Source: an uncultured Clostridia bacterium (GTDB lineage: Bacteria; Bacillota; Clostridia; Christensenellales; Aristaeellaceae). Taken from it: a stretch of 44,521 nucleotides of DNA. Position numbers and translations under genes: made by a program. Below, one piece after another: positions 30,012-37,782 of this stretch (position 1 is the stretch's first letter; each line of letters starts with the position of its first letter). The stretch lies in contig CAKUFA010000016.1 in assembly GCA_934647165.1 (NCBI GenBank), forward strand, positions 1-44,521, read 5' to 3'. Under the pieces are notes generated by a model. It did not search any database, was not told where the DNA came from, and worked only from the letters and a program-made list of their open reading frames with translations.

Positions 30012-31841
30012 TTATTCCACCGTTACGGATTTTGCCAGGTTGCGGGGCTTATCGACATCGCAGCCGCGGGACACAGCCATGGAATAAGCCAGCAGCTGCA
30101 CGGGGATCACTGCCAGCAGTGGCGACAGCGCATCGGCAACAGCCGGCACAACCCACAGCTCATCAGCATCGCCGCGCACACGCTCGCTCAATGCTTCGGT
30201 GCAAACAATCAGTGTTCGGGCACCGCGGGAGCGTACCTCGCGAATGTTGGACAGCATTTTTTCAACCAGCGCGCTTTGCGTTACCAGCGCGCAAACCAGC
30301 GTGCCTGGTTCAATCAACGCGATGGTGCCATGCTTGAGCTCACCCGCGGCATAAGCTTCGGAGAAAATGTAGCTGACTTCCTTCAGCTTCAGGCTGGCTT
30401 CCATGGCCAGGGCGTAGTCCAGCCCGCGACCAATGTAGAACACATGCTTCTGGTCAAAGTGACGGCTGGCAAAGCGCTGTACATTACCCTCCAGCGCCAG
30501 CGCCTTTTCTGCCTGTTCAGGCAAAGCGGACAGCGCATTCAGCAGAGCTTCGGCATCTTCGTTTGCAAGGACACCGCGCTTTACCCCCAGGTCAATAGCC
30601 AGAAGCGTCATCATTTCAACCTGCGTGATATACGCTTTGGTGCTCGCTACAGCAATCTCGGGGCCGGCGTAGGTATACAGCACGTTTTTTCCTGCCGCAC
30701 GCGCAATGGAGGAACCGAGCACATTGGTCAGAGCCATGGTCTTTGCGCCAAGGCGGGCAGCTTCCCGCATGGCAGCCAGCGTGTCTGCCGTTTCACCGCT
30801 TTGCGAAATGGCGAGGAACAGGTCGCCGGAAGACAGCATGGGATCACGATAGCGGAACTCGCTGGCAACATCGACTTCAACAGGCAGGCGCGCAATCTTT
30901 TCAATCAGGTATTTACCGATTACCCCGGCATGATAAGCTGTGCCGCAGGCCACAATGGTCAGCCTGTTCAGTTTACGCGCTTCATCCTCAGTCAGCGGGA
31001 AAGCGCCATCACGCAGCTTGCATCCGTCCACATGGGCACTGAACGTCTTGCGCAACGCTTCCGGTTCTTCATGGATTTCCTTAAGCATAAAGTGCGGATA
31101 ACCGCCCTTTTCCGCCGCGGCAACATCCCAATCCACATGCATGGGGGTGACAGGACGAACGTGGCCATAACGATCGTATACGGTGACTGTTTCTGCTGTC
31201 AGCACGGCGATTTCGCGGTCATCCAGCAGCACCACGTCGCGGGTATGATTGATGAGCGCAGGAATATCGCTGGCCACGTATTGCGCGTTGGAAGACACGC
31301 CTACTACCAGCGGACTATCCTTACGCGTACAATAGAGGCGATTGCTTTCCCGGGCGGACAGAACGCACAGGGCATAACTGCCTTCCAGCATGCCCGACGC
31401 CCGGCGGAGCGTATCTTCCATGTCGCCGTTATAGAGCATGTTCAGCAAATGTGCAATAACCTCCGTATCGGTTTGGGACACAAAAACACAGCCCTGCCGT
31501 TGCAGCATGGCGCGGAGTTTTTCGTGGTTTTCAATGATGCCGTTGTGCACAACGGCGATATCCCCCTTCATATCTGTATGAGGGTGAGCGTTAAGGTCAC
31601 TGGGTTCGCCGTGGGTTGCCCAGCGAGTATGACCGATGCCAATACATCCATGCAGCGGATGCGATTCAAGCCGGTCTTCCAGATTCTTCAAACGCCCCTT
31701 GGCTTTGCACAGCTCGATGGAGCCATTTGCCATTGTTGCAATGCCTGCGCTGTCATAGCCGCGATATTCCAGCCTTGCCAGGCCATCCAACAAAATGGGC
31801 TGCGCTTCTTCATGCCCGATATATCCAACAATGCCACACAT
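30012..31841 (-). CDS. glmS: Glucosamine-6-phosphate synthase (glutamine, isomerizing)
   Basis: GlmS makes glucosamine 6-phosphate from fructose 6-phosphate and glutamine, feeding peptidoglycan synthesis. All 609 residues fit: the N-terminal glutaminase with Cys2 nucleophile (MCGIVGYIG), LARLEYRGYDSAGIA and GIGHTRWATHGEPSDLNAHP; two SIS domains (LAISQSGETADTLAAMREA, YIGRGLDYALAMEASLKLKE) and the C-terminal KPRNLAKSVTVE. GGAGG precedes ATG 31841. The promoter at 31880-31907 leaves a leader of about 30 bases, too short for the glmS ribozyme found in many Firmicutes, so control must be different. Confidence 0.98.
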   Translation of the reverse strand: MCGIVGYIGHEEAQPILLDGLARLEYRGYDSAGIATMANGSIELCKAKGRLKNLEDRLESHPLHGCIGIGHTRWATHGEPSDLNAHPHTDMKGDIAVVHNGIIENHEKLRAMLQRQGCVFVSQTDTEVIAHLLNMLYNGDMEDTLRRASGMLEGSYALCVLSARESNRLYCTRKDSPLVVGVSSNAQYVASDIPALINHTRDVVLLDDREIAVLTAETVTVYDRYGHVRPVTPMHVDWDVAAAEKGGYPHFMLKEIHEEPEALRKTFSAHVDGCKLRDGAFPLTEDEARKLNRLTIVACGTAYHAGVIGKYLIEKIARLPVEVDVASEFRYRDPMLSSGDLFLAISQSGETADTLAAMREAARLGAKTMALTNVLGSSIARAAGKNVLYTYAGPEIAVASTKAYITQVEMMTLLAIDLGVKRGVLANEDAEALLNALSALPEQAEKALALEGNVQRFASRHFDQKHVFYIGRGLDYALAMEASLKLKEVSYIFSEAYAAGELKHGTIALIEPGTLVCALVTQSALVEKMLSNIREVRSRGARTLIVCTEALSERVRGDADELWVVPAVADALSPLLAVIPVQLLAYSMAVSRGCDVDKPRNLAKSVTVE

Positions 31842-31879
31842 CGGAATTCAGTCCTCCAAGACAAAATGTTACAATACGT

Positions 31880-31907
31880 ATTATATTCTTTTTGAACGAA
31901 ATTGCAA
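31880..31907 (-). promoter_or_regulatory. Sigma-A promoter of glmS
   Basis: On the minus strand TTGCAA (31907-31902) and TATAAT (31885-31880), 16-base spacer. Confidence 0.75.
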
Positions 31908-31949
31908 CACTTTTTTTCAAAAGGGCATTCTGAACGGAGTCAATGCGCG

Positions 31950-32615
31950 CTATTTCCACAAAAGAACCCCGTTGATGGGGACGCCGTTTCGCGTTACATG
32001 CAGGTGAAGGTGCGACGGCAGATTGGTTTCATCCATCACGCCGTTGCCGATAAAACCGATGACCTGTCCGGCACTGACGGGATCACCCACCGCAAGACCA
32101 GCGATAGACGCCATTCCGGCATAGGTTGCGATGATGTTTCCCTCATGTGCAATGCGTACCCATGCGCCGAGCCATCCCCGCTCCTGCAAGGATTCCACGG
32201 TACCGTTCGCCATGGCGTTAACCTGTGTGCCGGCGTCTGCAGCAAGATCAATGGCATCATGCAGCCGCCATATACCGGTGACGCCAGACTGCTGAAGCCG
32301 TGCGCCGTCAAAATCGGTCAACACTTGAACAGGGGACAGAGGCGAAACGAAAACAACAGGAGCGGACGTTGGCGCAGGGGACGGAGATGCTGCAATATCT
32401 GCCAGAGATTCCTGCATTAGCCCTGCGGCATTGAGCGCATCGCTGACCGGTGGCGTTGGCGCCGCAGCAGGCTTTGGCTGCGCCTGCCTGGTCCACAAAG
32501 CTGTGCCTGCAATGGTCAGCACACAGGCAACCAAAATGATTGCAAAACCCTGATGCTCCACGAAGTGTACATATTGATCCCGAATGCGTTTGTAATAAGC
32601 ACGCCATTCTTTCAT
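31950..32615 (-). CDS. M23-family membrane protein, SpoIIQ-like
   Basis: The 221-residue protein starts with a short basic segment and one membrane helix (HQGFAIILVACVLTIAGTAL, residues 21-40), a Pro/Ala linker (45-95) and an M23 (LytM) domain. Zinc ligands are LHDAIDLA (His119, Asp123) and HLH (His202, His204), but the usual YxHL motif, which supplies a catalytic His, reads YAGM (165-168). SpoIIQ proteins share this architecture and replace that motif (YQSL in B. subtilis, as I recall). SpoIIQ sits in the forespore membrane and binds mother-cell SpoIIIAH across the engulfed septum. A sigma-F-like promoter upstream agrees. A housekeeping M23 endopeptidase remains possible. Confidence 0.7.
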   Translation of the reverse strand: MKEWRAYYKRIRDQYVHFVEHQGFAIILVACVLTIAGTALWTRQAQPKPAAAPTPPVSDALNAAGLMQESLADIAASPSPAPTSAPVVFVSPLSPVQVLTDFDGARLQQSGVTGIWRLHDAIDLAADAGTQVNAMANGTVESLQERGWLGAWVRIAHEGNIIATYAGMASIAGLAVGDPVSAGQVIGFIGNGVMDETNLPSHLHLHVTRNGVPINGVLLWK

Positions 32616-32636
32616 CCTAAAACCCTCCGTGGAGTG

Positions 32637-32666
32637 TAGCGTGCCCGAAAGGGAAAGTGCTTATAC
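32637..32666 (-). promoter_or_regulatory. Candidate forespore sigma-F promoter of the SpoIIQ-like gene
   Basis: On the minus strand GTATA (32666-32662) and GGGCACGCTA (32646-32637) are spaced by 15 bases, compared with the sigma-F form GYATA-N15-GGnRAnAMTW: the -35 is perfect, the -10 matches eight of ten. Transcription would start about 7 bases past 32637, just ahead of GGAGG and ATG 32615. No sigma-A promoter is seen. Confidence 0.5.
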
Positions 32667-32849
32667 CAAAAGCCATAGACTGCACAGATGTGCAAGGCGC
32701 TCCGGCAGGACAGACCATGCAAACACTGCTATGCCGGGCAAACTTTGCCAGTCCGCTGCTGTTAACGGCGCACCGAGGATGTACCAAAGGATGGCAATCA
32801 AGAGCAGAGTAAGCGGCCAGCGCAACGATTCACCAGTGGAACGAGGCAT
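32661..32849 (-). CDS. Small hydrophobic membrane protein, unknown
   Basis: A 62-codon ORF with two hydrophobic segments: LRWPLTLLLIAILWYILGAP (residues 9-28) and a second from about 38 to 62 (GIAVFAWSVLPERLAHLCSL). AAAGGAC lies at good spacing upstream of ATG 32849. It ends exactly where the putative sigma-F -35 box of the SpoIIQ-like gene begins and points the same way, so it may be co-transcribed or share sporulation control. I recognise no family. It could be spurious. Confidence 0.45.
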   Translation of the reverse strand: MPRSTGESLRWPLTLLLIAILWYILGAPLTAADWQSLPGIAVFAWSVLPERLAHLCSLWLLV

Positions 32850-33068
32850 AGGCAACGTGTCCTTTCTGCCAAATTCATTTTTGAAAAATTTTTCACAAGC
32901 TTATGCAGACACGGCATAACCGTGCATTTCCAGTATATGCCGATAGGCGCGGCAACAGAATGGCTTAAATTTGTACAGGGTGAGAAGTTATTTTCCCAAA
33001 TCGCAACGCAAAACATCCCAAAAATGTTTTGTGTTTTGAAAGCTTTTTGCCAAATTTGCGTAATTGTC
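32850..33068. other. Intergenic region between divergent genes
   Basis: No gene is supported in the divergent gap (about 320 bases to glgB). It is A/T-rich. A perfect 14-bp palindrome TGAAAAATTTTTCA lies at 32882-32895, a possible operator for either side. A short plus-strand frame from 32922 has no ribosome binding site and overlaps glgB out of frame. Confidence 0.4.
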
Positions 33069-33098
33069 TTGACGAAAGTGCATAAACTCGTATACAAT
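33069..33098 (+). promoter_or_regulatory. Sigma-A promoter of the glycogen operon
   Basis: TTGACG (33069-33074) and TACAAT (33093-33098) with an 18-base spacer; the leader to the glgB start is about 68 bases. Confidence 0.7.
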
Positions 33099-33172
33099 AA
33101 GAGAGAAAGAGAACCTGTCCTGACTACTATCGGTTGTGAAGCTTCAATGATTTTGAAAGCGGGTGCAGATCC

Positions 33173-35230
33173 ATGCGTTATGTTGCCCCTACATCGGAAG
33201 TCAGAGAAGGATTCCACCAGGGGAAAAATCGGCGTGCGTATGAAATTTTAGGCGCGCATCCCGTGCTTGAAAATGGGAAAAAAAGCTGGCATTTTGCAGT
33301 GTGGGCACCTAACGCTCGCGCAGTGTCCCTGATTGGTGAGTTTTGCCGATGGGATCGCGAAGCTTATCCCATGCAGAAACAATATGACGGCATCTGGGAG
33401 CTCCGCCTGCCTGCCGAAACCTTTGACGTAGCCTCCGATCCGGAACGATATCAATATCCTGATGCAGAAGAGAAGATCAAAACGTATAAATATGCGGTTC
33501 TTGGTGCAGATGATGTTTGGCAGGAAAAAGCCGACCCCTATGGCTTCCAAATGCAGCTGCGCCCTAATGCCGCATCTGTTTTGTGCGACCTTTCCGATTA
33601 TCCGTGGCAGGATGACGGATGGATGCGCAGGCGGGAAAGCTGGGATGCAGAGCGCAGCCCAATGAATATCTATGAGATGCACCTTGGCTCATGGCGGCGT
33701 GAAGGCAGCGGAAAAACGGGAACAGGCGGTGCAGGCAGCCAAGCCGGTGAAGCCGGGCGCATGCTCAATTATCTTGAAATTGCCGATCAGCTGATTCCTT
33801 ATGTGAAGGATATGGGTTACACGCATGTGGAACTGCTGCCGGTGATGGAGCATCCGCTGGATATGTCCTGGGGCTATCAGGTTTCCGGCTATTATGCGGC
33901 GACAAGCCGCTATGGCACGCCACAGCAGTTGATGGCGTTTATTGATCGCTGCCATCAGGCAGGCGTTGGCGTGATCCTCGACTGGGTGCCCGCGCATTTT
34001 CCGCGAGATGAAATGGGGCTTCGCCGTTTTGACGGCACTGCCTGCTATGAGCATCCGGATCCACGGCGGGGCGAGATGCCCCAGTGGGGAACCTGCATGT
34101 TCGATTATGCTAGGGGAGAGGTGCGCTCCTTCCTGATGAGCAATGCGTGTTTCTGGCTGGAGTGGTATCATGCGGACGGCTTGCGGGTGGATGCAGTATC
34201 CGCTATGCTGTATCATGATTTTTGCCGGGAGGATGGACAGTGGCTTCCCAACCGCAATGGCGGGCGGGAAAATCTGGAGGCAATTGCATTCCTTCAGCAG
34301 ATGAATACAACCATTGCGCAGGATTTTCCCGGGGCACTCACCATTGCAGAGGAGGCGACTGCCTATCCCATGGTAACGAAACCGGCATCTGTGGGAGGGC
34401 TTGGCTTCCGTTTCAAATGGAACATGGGCTGGATGAACGATATGCTAAGCTATATCAAGCTGGATCCCATTTATCGCAAATGGCATCATGACAAGCTGAC
34501 CTTTTCGCTCTTTTATGCCTTTTCCGAGCACTTCATCCTGCCTTTTTCCCATGATGAGGTGGTGCATGGCAAACACTCCATGCTGGATAAACAGCCGGGG
34601 GATCTGTGGCAGAAATTTGCGGGGCTTCGGGCGTTGTACGGATATACCATTGCCCATCCGGGAAAGAAGCTGCTCTTTATGGGCAGCGAATTCGGGCAGT
34701 TTATTGAGTGGCGATTTGACGATCAGCTGGACTGGTTCCTGCTGATGTATGACCGGCATCCGCAGTTGCAGGCGTGCGTACGCAGACTGAATCACCTGTA
34801 TCTAGACACACCGGCACTGTATCAGGTGGATGATAGTTGGGATGGCTTTCAGTGGATTACGGCCAATGACCAGGACAATAGCGTTGTAGCGTTTTTACGA
34901 ACCGATCAGGAAGGAAAAGCGCTGCTGTGTGTGACCAATTTCACGCCGACTTTCCATCCGATTTATCGAGTGGGACTGCCCATTGCAGGAACGCTGACGG
35001 AAGTGCTGAATACAGACCGTGCAGCCTATGGCGGTTCCAATCAATACAATGCATGGCCGTGCCACACAGAACCGGAACCGTGGAATGGCTTCCCATATGC
35101 TACGGACATTTGCGTGCCTCCGCTATCCACGGTGTTCTTCCGGTATGATAAAACGCCCGGCATTCAGCCAGGGCTGGAAGAAGCGGTAGCACAGCCGGTA
35201 CGCACGGCTGTGTGTGCGGCAGGCGGATGA
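33173..35230 (+). CDS. glgB: 1,4-alpha-glucan branching enzyme
   Basis: GlgB creates alpha-1,6 branches in glycogen. The 685-residue protein has an N-terminal CBM48 domain (ILGAHPVLENGKKSWHFAVW, about 25-130), a GH13 barrel and a C-terminal beta domain. Catalytic residues seen: nucleophile Asp340 in DGLRVDAVSAMLY, acid/base Glu393 in TIAEEATAYP, and Asp in FSHDEVVHGKHSML. A Gly-rich insert at about 177-196 (after MHLGSWRR) is longer than usual and looks like a flexible loop. The ribosome binding site before ATG 33173 is weak. First gene of the operon. Confidence 0.97.
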   Translation: MRYVAPTSEVREGFHQGKNRRAYEILGAHPVLENGKKSWHFAVWAPNARAVSLIGEFCRWDREAYPMQKQYDGIWELRLPAETFDVASDPERYQYPDAEEKIKTYKYAVLGADDVWQEKADPYGFQMQLRPNAASVLCDLSDYPWQDDGWMRRRESWDAERSPMNIYEMHLGSWRREGSGKTGTGGAGSQAGEAGRMLNYLEIADQLIPYVKDMGYTHVELLPVMEHPLDMSWGYQVSGYYAATSRYGTPQQLMAFIDRCHQAGVGVILDWVPAHFPRDEMGLRRFDGTACYEHPDPRRGEMPQWGTCMFDYARGEVRSFLMSNACFWLEWYHADGLRVDAVSAMLYHDFCREDGQWLPNRNGGRENLEAIAFLQQMNTTIAQDFPGALTIAEEATAYPMVTKPASVGGLGFRFKWNMGWMNDMLSYIKLDPIYRKWHHDKLTFSLFYAFSEHFILPFSHDEVVHGKHSMLDKQPGDLWQKFAGLRALYGYTIAHPGKKLLFMGSEFGQFIEWRFDDQLDWFLLMYDRHPQLQACVRRLNHLYLDTPALYQVDDSWDGFQWITANDQDNSVVAFLRTDQEGKALLCVTNFTPTFHPIYRVGLPIAGTLTEVLNTDRAAYGGSNQYNAWPCHTEPEPWNGFPYATDICVPPLSTVFFRYDKTPGIQPGLEEAVAQPVRTAVCAAGG

Positions 35231-35358
35231 TTTCGAACCCGTGGCAAAATGGCTCCTGAACGGAGCCTTTGCATACAGCGCCGCAGGTATGGCGCTTATC
35301 CTGAGAGGCTCAGACATCCCGGTATTATTCCATCACAATTAAAGGAGTGTGTTCTCCC
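35231..35358 (+). other. Intercistronic glgB-glgC region with small hairpins
   Basis: Three short inverted repeats occur in this gap: GGCTCC/GGAGCC followed by TTT (about 35254-35273), GCGCC/GGCGC (about 35279-35297) and TGAG/CTCA. The first could act as a partial terminator that lowers expression of glgC-D-A relative to glgB. AAAGGAG serves glgC. Confidence 0.4.
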
Positions 35359-36543
35359 ATGATGAGAAAAAAGACCTGTATTGCCATGCTGCTGGCAGGC
35401 GGCCAAGGCAGTCGGCTCGGTGTACTGACAAAAAACGTTGCCAAGCCTGCTGTGCCTTATGGCGGCAAGTATCGCATCATTGACTTTCCCTTGAGCAACT
35501 GCACCAACAGCGGCATTGACACGGTGGGCGTGCTTACCCAGTATCAGCCGCTGGAGCTCAATGCCTATATCGGCTCCGGCGCGCCGTGGGATCTGGACTT
35601 GTCCAACGGCGGTGTGTTTGTGCTTCCTCCTTATCAGAAGGGCAAGAGCGGCGAATGGTATCGGGGTACGGCAAATGCTATTTACCAGAACATGGCGTTT
35701 ATTGAGCAGTATCATCCGGATTACGTGTTGATTCTTTCCGGCGATCATATTTATAAGATGGACTACAATGCCATGCTGAATTTCCACATTCGCCACAAGG
35801 CGGATGCAACCATCGCTGTGCGCGAAGTGCCGTGGGAAGAAGCGAGCCGCTTTGGCATCATGAATACTGATGCGGACGACAACATCACCGAGTTTGAAGA
35901 AAAACCCAAAACGCCTAAGAGCAACAAGGCGTCCATGGGCATCTACATTTTCACGTGGGACAAACTGCGCCAATATCTCACCCGGGACGAGGCGGACAAA
36001 AAGAGCAGCAACGACTTTGGCAAGAACATCATTCCGACCATGCTTGCTGACAAGCAGGTGATGGTGGCTTACAATTTTGAAGGCTACTGGAAAGATGTGG
36101 GCACCATCGAATCCCTGTGGGAGGCAAACATGGATTTGCTCTCCACGCCTATGCCCATTGACCTGCATGACAAGAAATGGCGCATCTATGCCCGTAATCC
36201 CGCGATGCCGCCCCACTATATCGCCAAGGGCGCTGTGGTTTCGGATTCGCTCATCACAGAGGGCTGCGAAGTGCATGGCACGGTGAACCATTCTATTCTC
36301 TTTGCCGGTGTTCGAGTGGAGGAAGGCGCGGACGTGACTGACAGCGTTATCATGCCTGGCGCGGTTATCCACCGCGGCGCAGTAGTTCGGCGCGCCATTG
36401 TGGCAGAAGGTGCCGCTGTCGGCGCAGGGGCGTTTGTTGGCGAAAAGGAAGGCAGCATTGCCGTGGTTGGGCAAAACATCACCATTCCGGCAGGCGCGTC
36501 CGTAGCGGCAGGCCAGCAGGTGGATGAAGCTACCACCTTCTGA
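35359..36543 (+). CDS. glgC: Glucose-1-phosphate adenylyltransferase, catalytic subunit
   Basis: GlgC makes ADP-glucose, the glucose donor for glycogen. The 394-residue protein has the nucleotidyltransferase signature MLLAGGQGSRLGVLTKNVAK then PAVPYGGKYRIIDFPLSN, a WYRGTANAIYQNM motif, LSGDHIYKMDY and a C-terminal left-handed beta-helix. I chose ATG 35359 (a second ATG follows at once) over in-frame GTG 35347, which overlaps the AAAGGAG site. It pairs with GlgD, as in other Bacillota where both form one enzyme. Confidence 0.97.
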   Translation: MMRKKTCIAMLLAGGQGSRLGVLTKNVAKPAVPYGGKYRIIDFPLSNCTNSGIDTVGVLTQYQPLELNAYIGSGAPWDLDLSNGGVFVLPPYQKGKSGEWYRGTANAIYQNMAFIEQYHPDYVLILSGDHIYKMDYNAMLNFHIRHKADATIAVREVPWEEASRFGIMNTDADDNITEFEEKPKTPKSNKASMGIYIFTWDKLRQYLTRDEADKKSSNDFGKNIIPTMLADKQVMVAYNFEGYWKDVGTIESLWEANMDLLSTPMPIDLHDKKWRIYARNPAMPPHYIAKGAVVSDSLITEGCEVHGTVNHSILFAGVRVEEGADVTDSVIMPGAVIHRGAVVRRAIVAEGAAVGAGAFVGEKEGSIAVVGQNITIPAGASVAAGQQVDEATTF

Positions 36544-36595
36544 ATCTTTTCTGGCAGGGGGTTCCTGCACAGCAGCGTGAAAGGATGAAAGCACA

Positions 36596-37717
36596 ATGAA
36601 AGACGTTATGGGCGTAATCTACACGGGCGGCAATGATGCCCGTTTGCGGGAATTGACCATGACCCGTGCCATTGCGGCATTGCCGGTGGCAGGGCGCTAT
36701 CGGGTGATTGACTTTCTTGTTTCCTCCATGGTCAACAGCGGCATGAAAAACGTAGGCGTAATCATGCAAAAAAACTACCACAGCCTGATGGATCATCTGG
36801 GTAGCGGAAAAGAATGGGACTTGCATGGCAAGAATGATGGCCTGTATGTGCTGCCGCCTTTCCTAACCCGTGAAAATGTGGGTGTTTATTCCGGCGCGCT
36901 GGACGCACTGCGTTCCAACAACAGCTATTTGAGCCGCTCCAAGCAGGAGTGGGTTATCCTTGCCCGGGCAGACAGTATCTACAACTGTGATATGGATGCG
37001 TTGGCACGCTATCATGTGGAAAGCGGCGCGGACGTAACGGTTATGTATACACGCAACCCGGGCATGAAGCGCGATGAATACGGCTCCTACCTGGCAGTTG
37101 ATCAGGACGGTTGGGTGACGGATATTGAGTTCGAGCCCACGCATCCCAGCCTGGACTGCACAGCCATGGATGTGTATGTCCTCAAGCGCGAGTTGCTGCG
37201 CACATTGGTGGACAAGGGCGTTGCACATGGCTATCATGGCTTCATGCGCGATGTGGTGATGCGCCTGATGAACGAAAGGCAACTGCGTGTGGGCAGCTAT
37301 GAATATAAGGGTCCCTGCTGGCGCATTGATTCCGTGCAGAGCTATTTCCGCTTCAACATGGATATTCTCAATGACGATATTCGTCGCCAGCTCTTCAGCG
37401 AATCCAGCCCGGTGTATACCAAAGTGCGTGACGAAATGCCGGCACATTACGGCGACAGTGCGCAGGTCAGCAATTCGCTGGTGGCGGATGGCTGCATTGT
37501 GGAAGGAAAGGTTGAAAATTCCGTGCTCTTCCGCGGCGTTCGCATTGCACCCGATGCCCATGTGAAAAACTGTGTGATTATGCAGGATGGCATGGTGCAT
37601 TCCGGGGCGTACATTGAAAACTGCATTCTCGATAAACAGGCGGTTATCAAGCGCAATGCACGCCTCATTGGCCCGGAAGCATATCCCATTGTGATTGCGA
37701 AAAATGTTGTCATTTAA
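36596..37717 (+). CDS. glgD: GlgD, ADP-glucose pyrophosphorylase regulatory-type subunit
   Basis: GlgD is a GlgC paralogue that joins GlgC and raises its activity. The 373-residue protein keeps the fold (TRAIAALPVAGRYRVIDFLV, SGALDALRSNNSYLSRSKQE, beta-helix end with IVEGKVENSVLFRGVRIAPD) but the nucleotide loop is degenerate: YTGGNDARLRELTMTR instead of AGGxGxRLxxLT, so it is probably not catalytic alone. AAAGGATG precedes ATG 36596. It follows glgC by 52 bases. Confidence 0.95.
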   Translation: MKDVMGVIYTGGNDARLRELTMTRAIAALPVAGRYRVIDFLVSSMVNSGMKNVGVIMQKNYHSLMDHLGSGKEWDLHGKNDGLYVLPPFLTRENVGVYSGALDALRSNNSYLSRSKQEWVILARADSIYNCDMDALARYHVESGADVTVMYTRNPGMKRDEYGSYLAVDQDGWVTDIEFEPTHPSLDCTAMDVYVLKRELLRTLVDKGVAHGYHGFMRDVVMRLMNERQLRVGSYEYKGPCWRIDSVQSYFRFNMDILNDDIRRQLFSESSPVYTKVRDEMPAHYGDSAQVSNSLVADGCIVEGKVENSVLFRGVRIAPDAHVKNCVIMQDGMVHSGAYIENCILDKQAVIKRNARLIGPEAYPIVIAKNVVI

Positions 37718-37782
37718 TCGATGCACATGCACCCTGTTCTGCTGTTGAAAGACGGGGAGAAGGAAACCGGCAGGAGGATTTT

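Noticed and set aside
30276..31895. 539-residue plus-strand ORF opposite glmS
   Set aside because: Exact antisense of glmS, no homology, no ribosome binding site.
32922..33251. 109-residue plus-strand ORF ahead of glgB
   Set aside because: No ribosome binding site, overlaps glgB out of frame and the glg promoter lies inside it.
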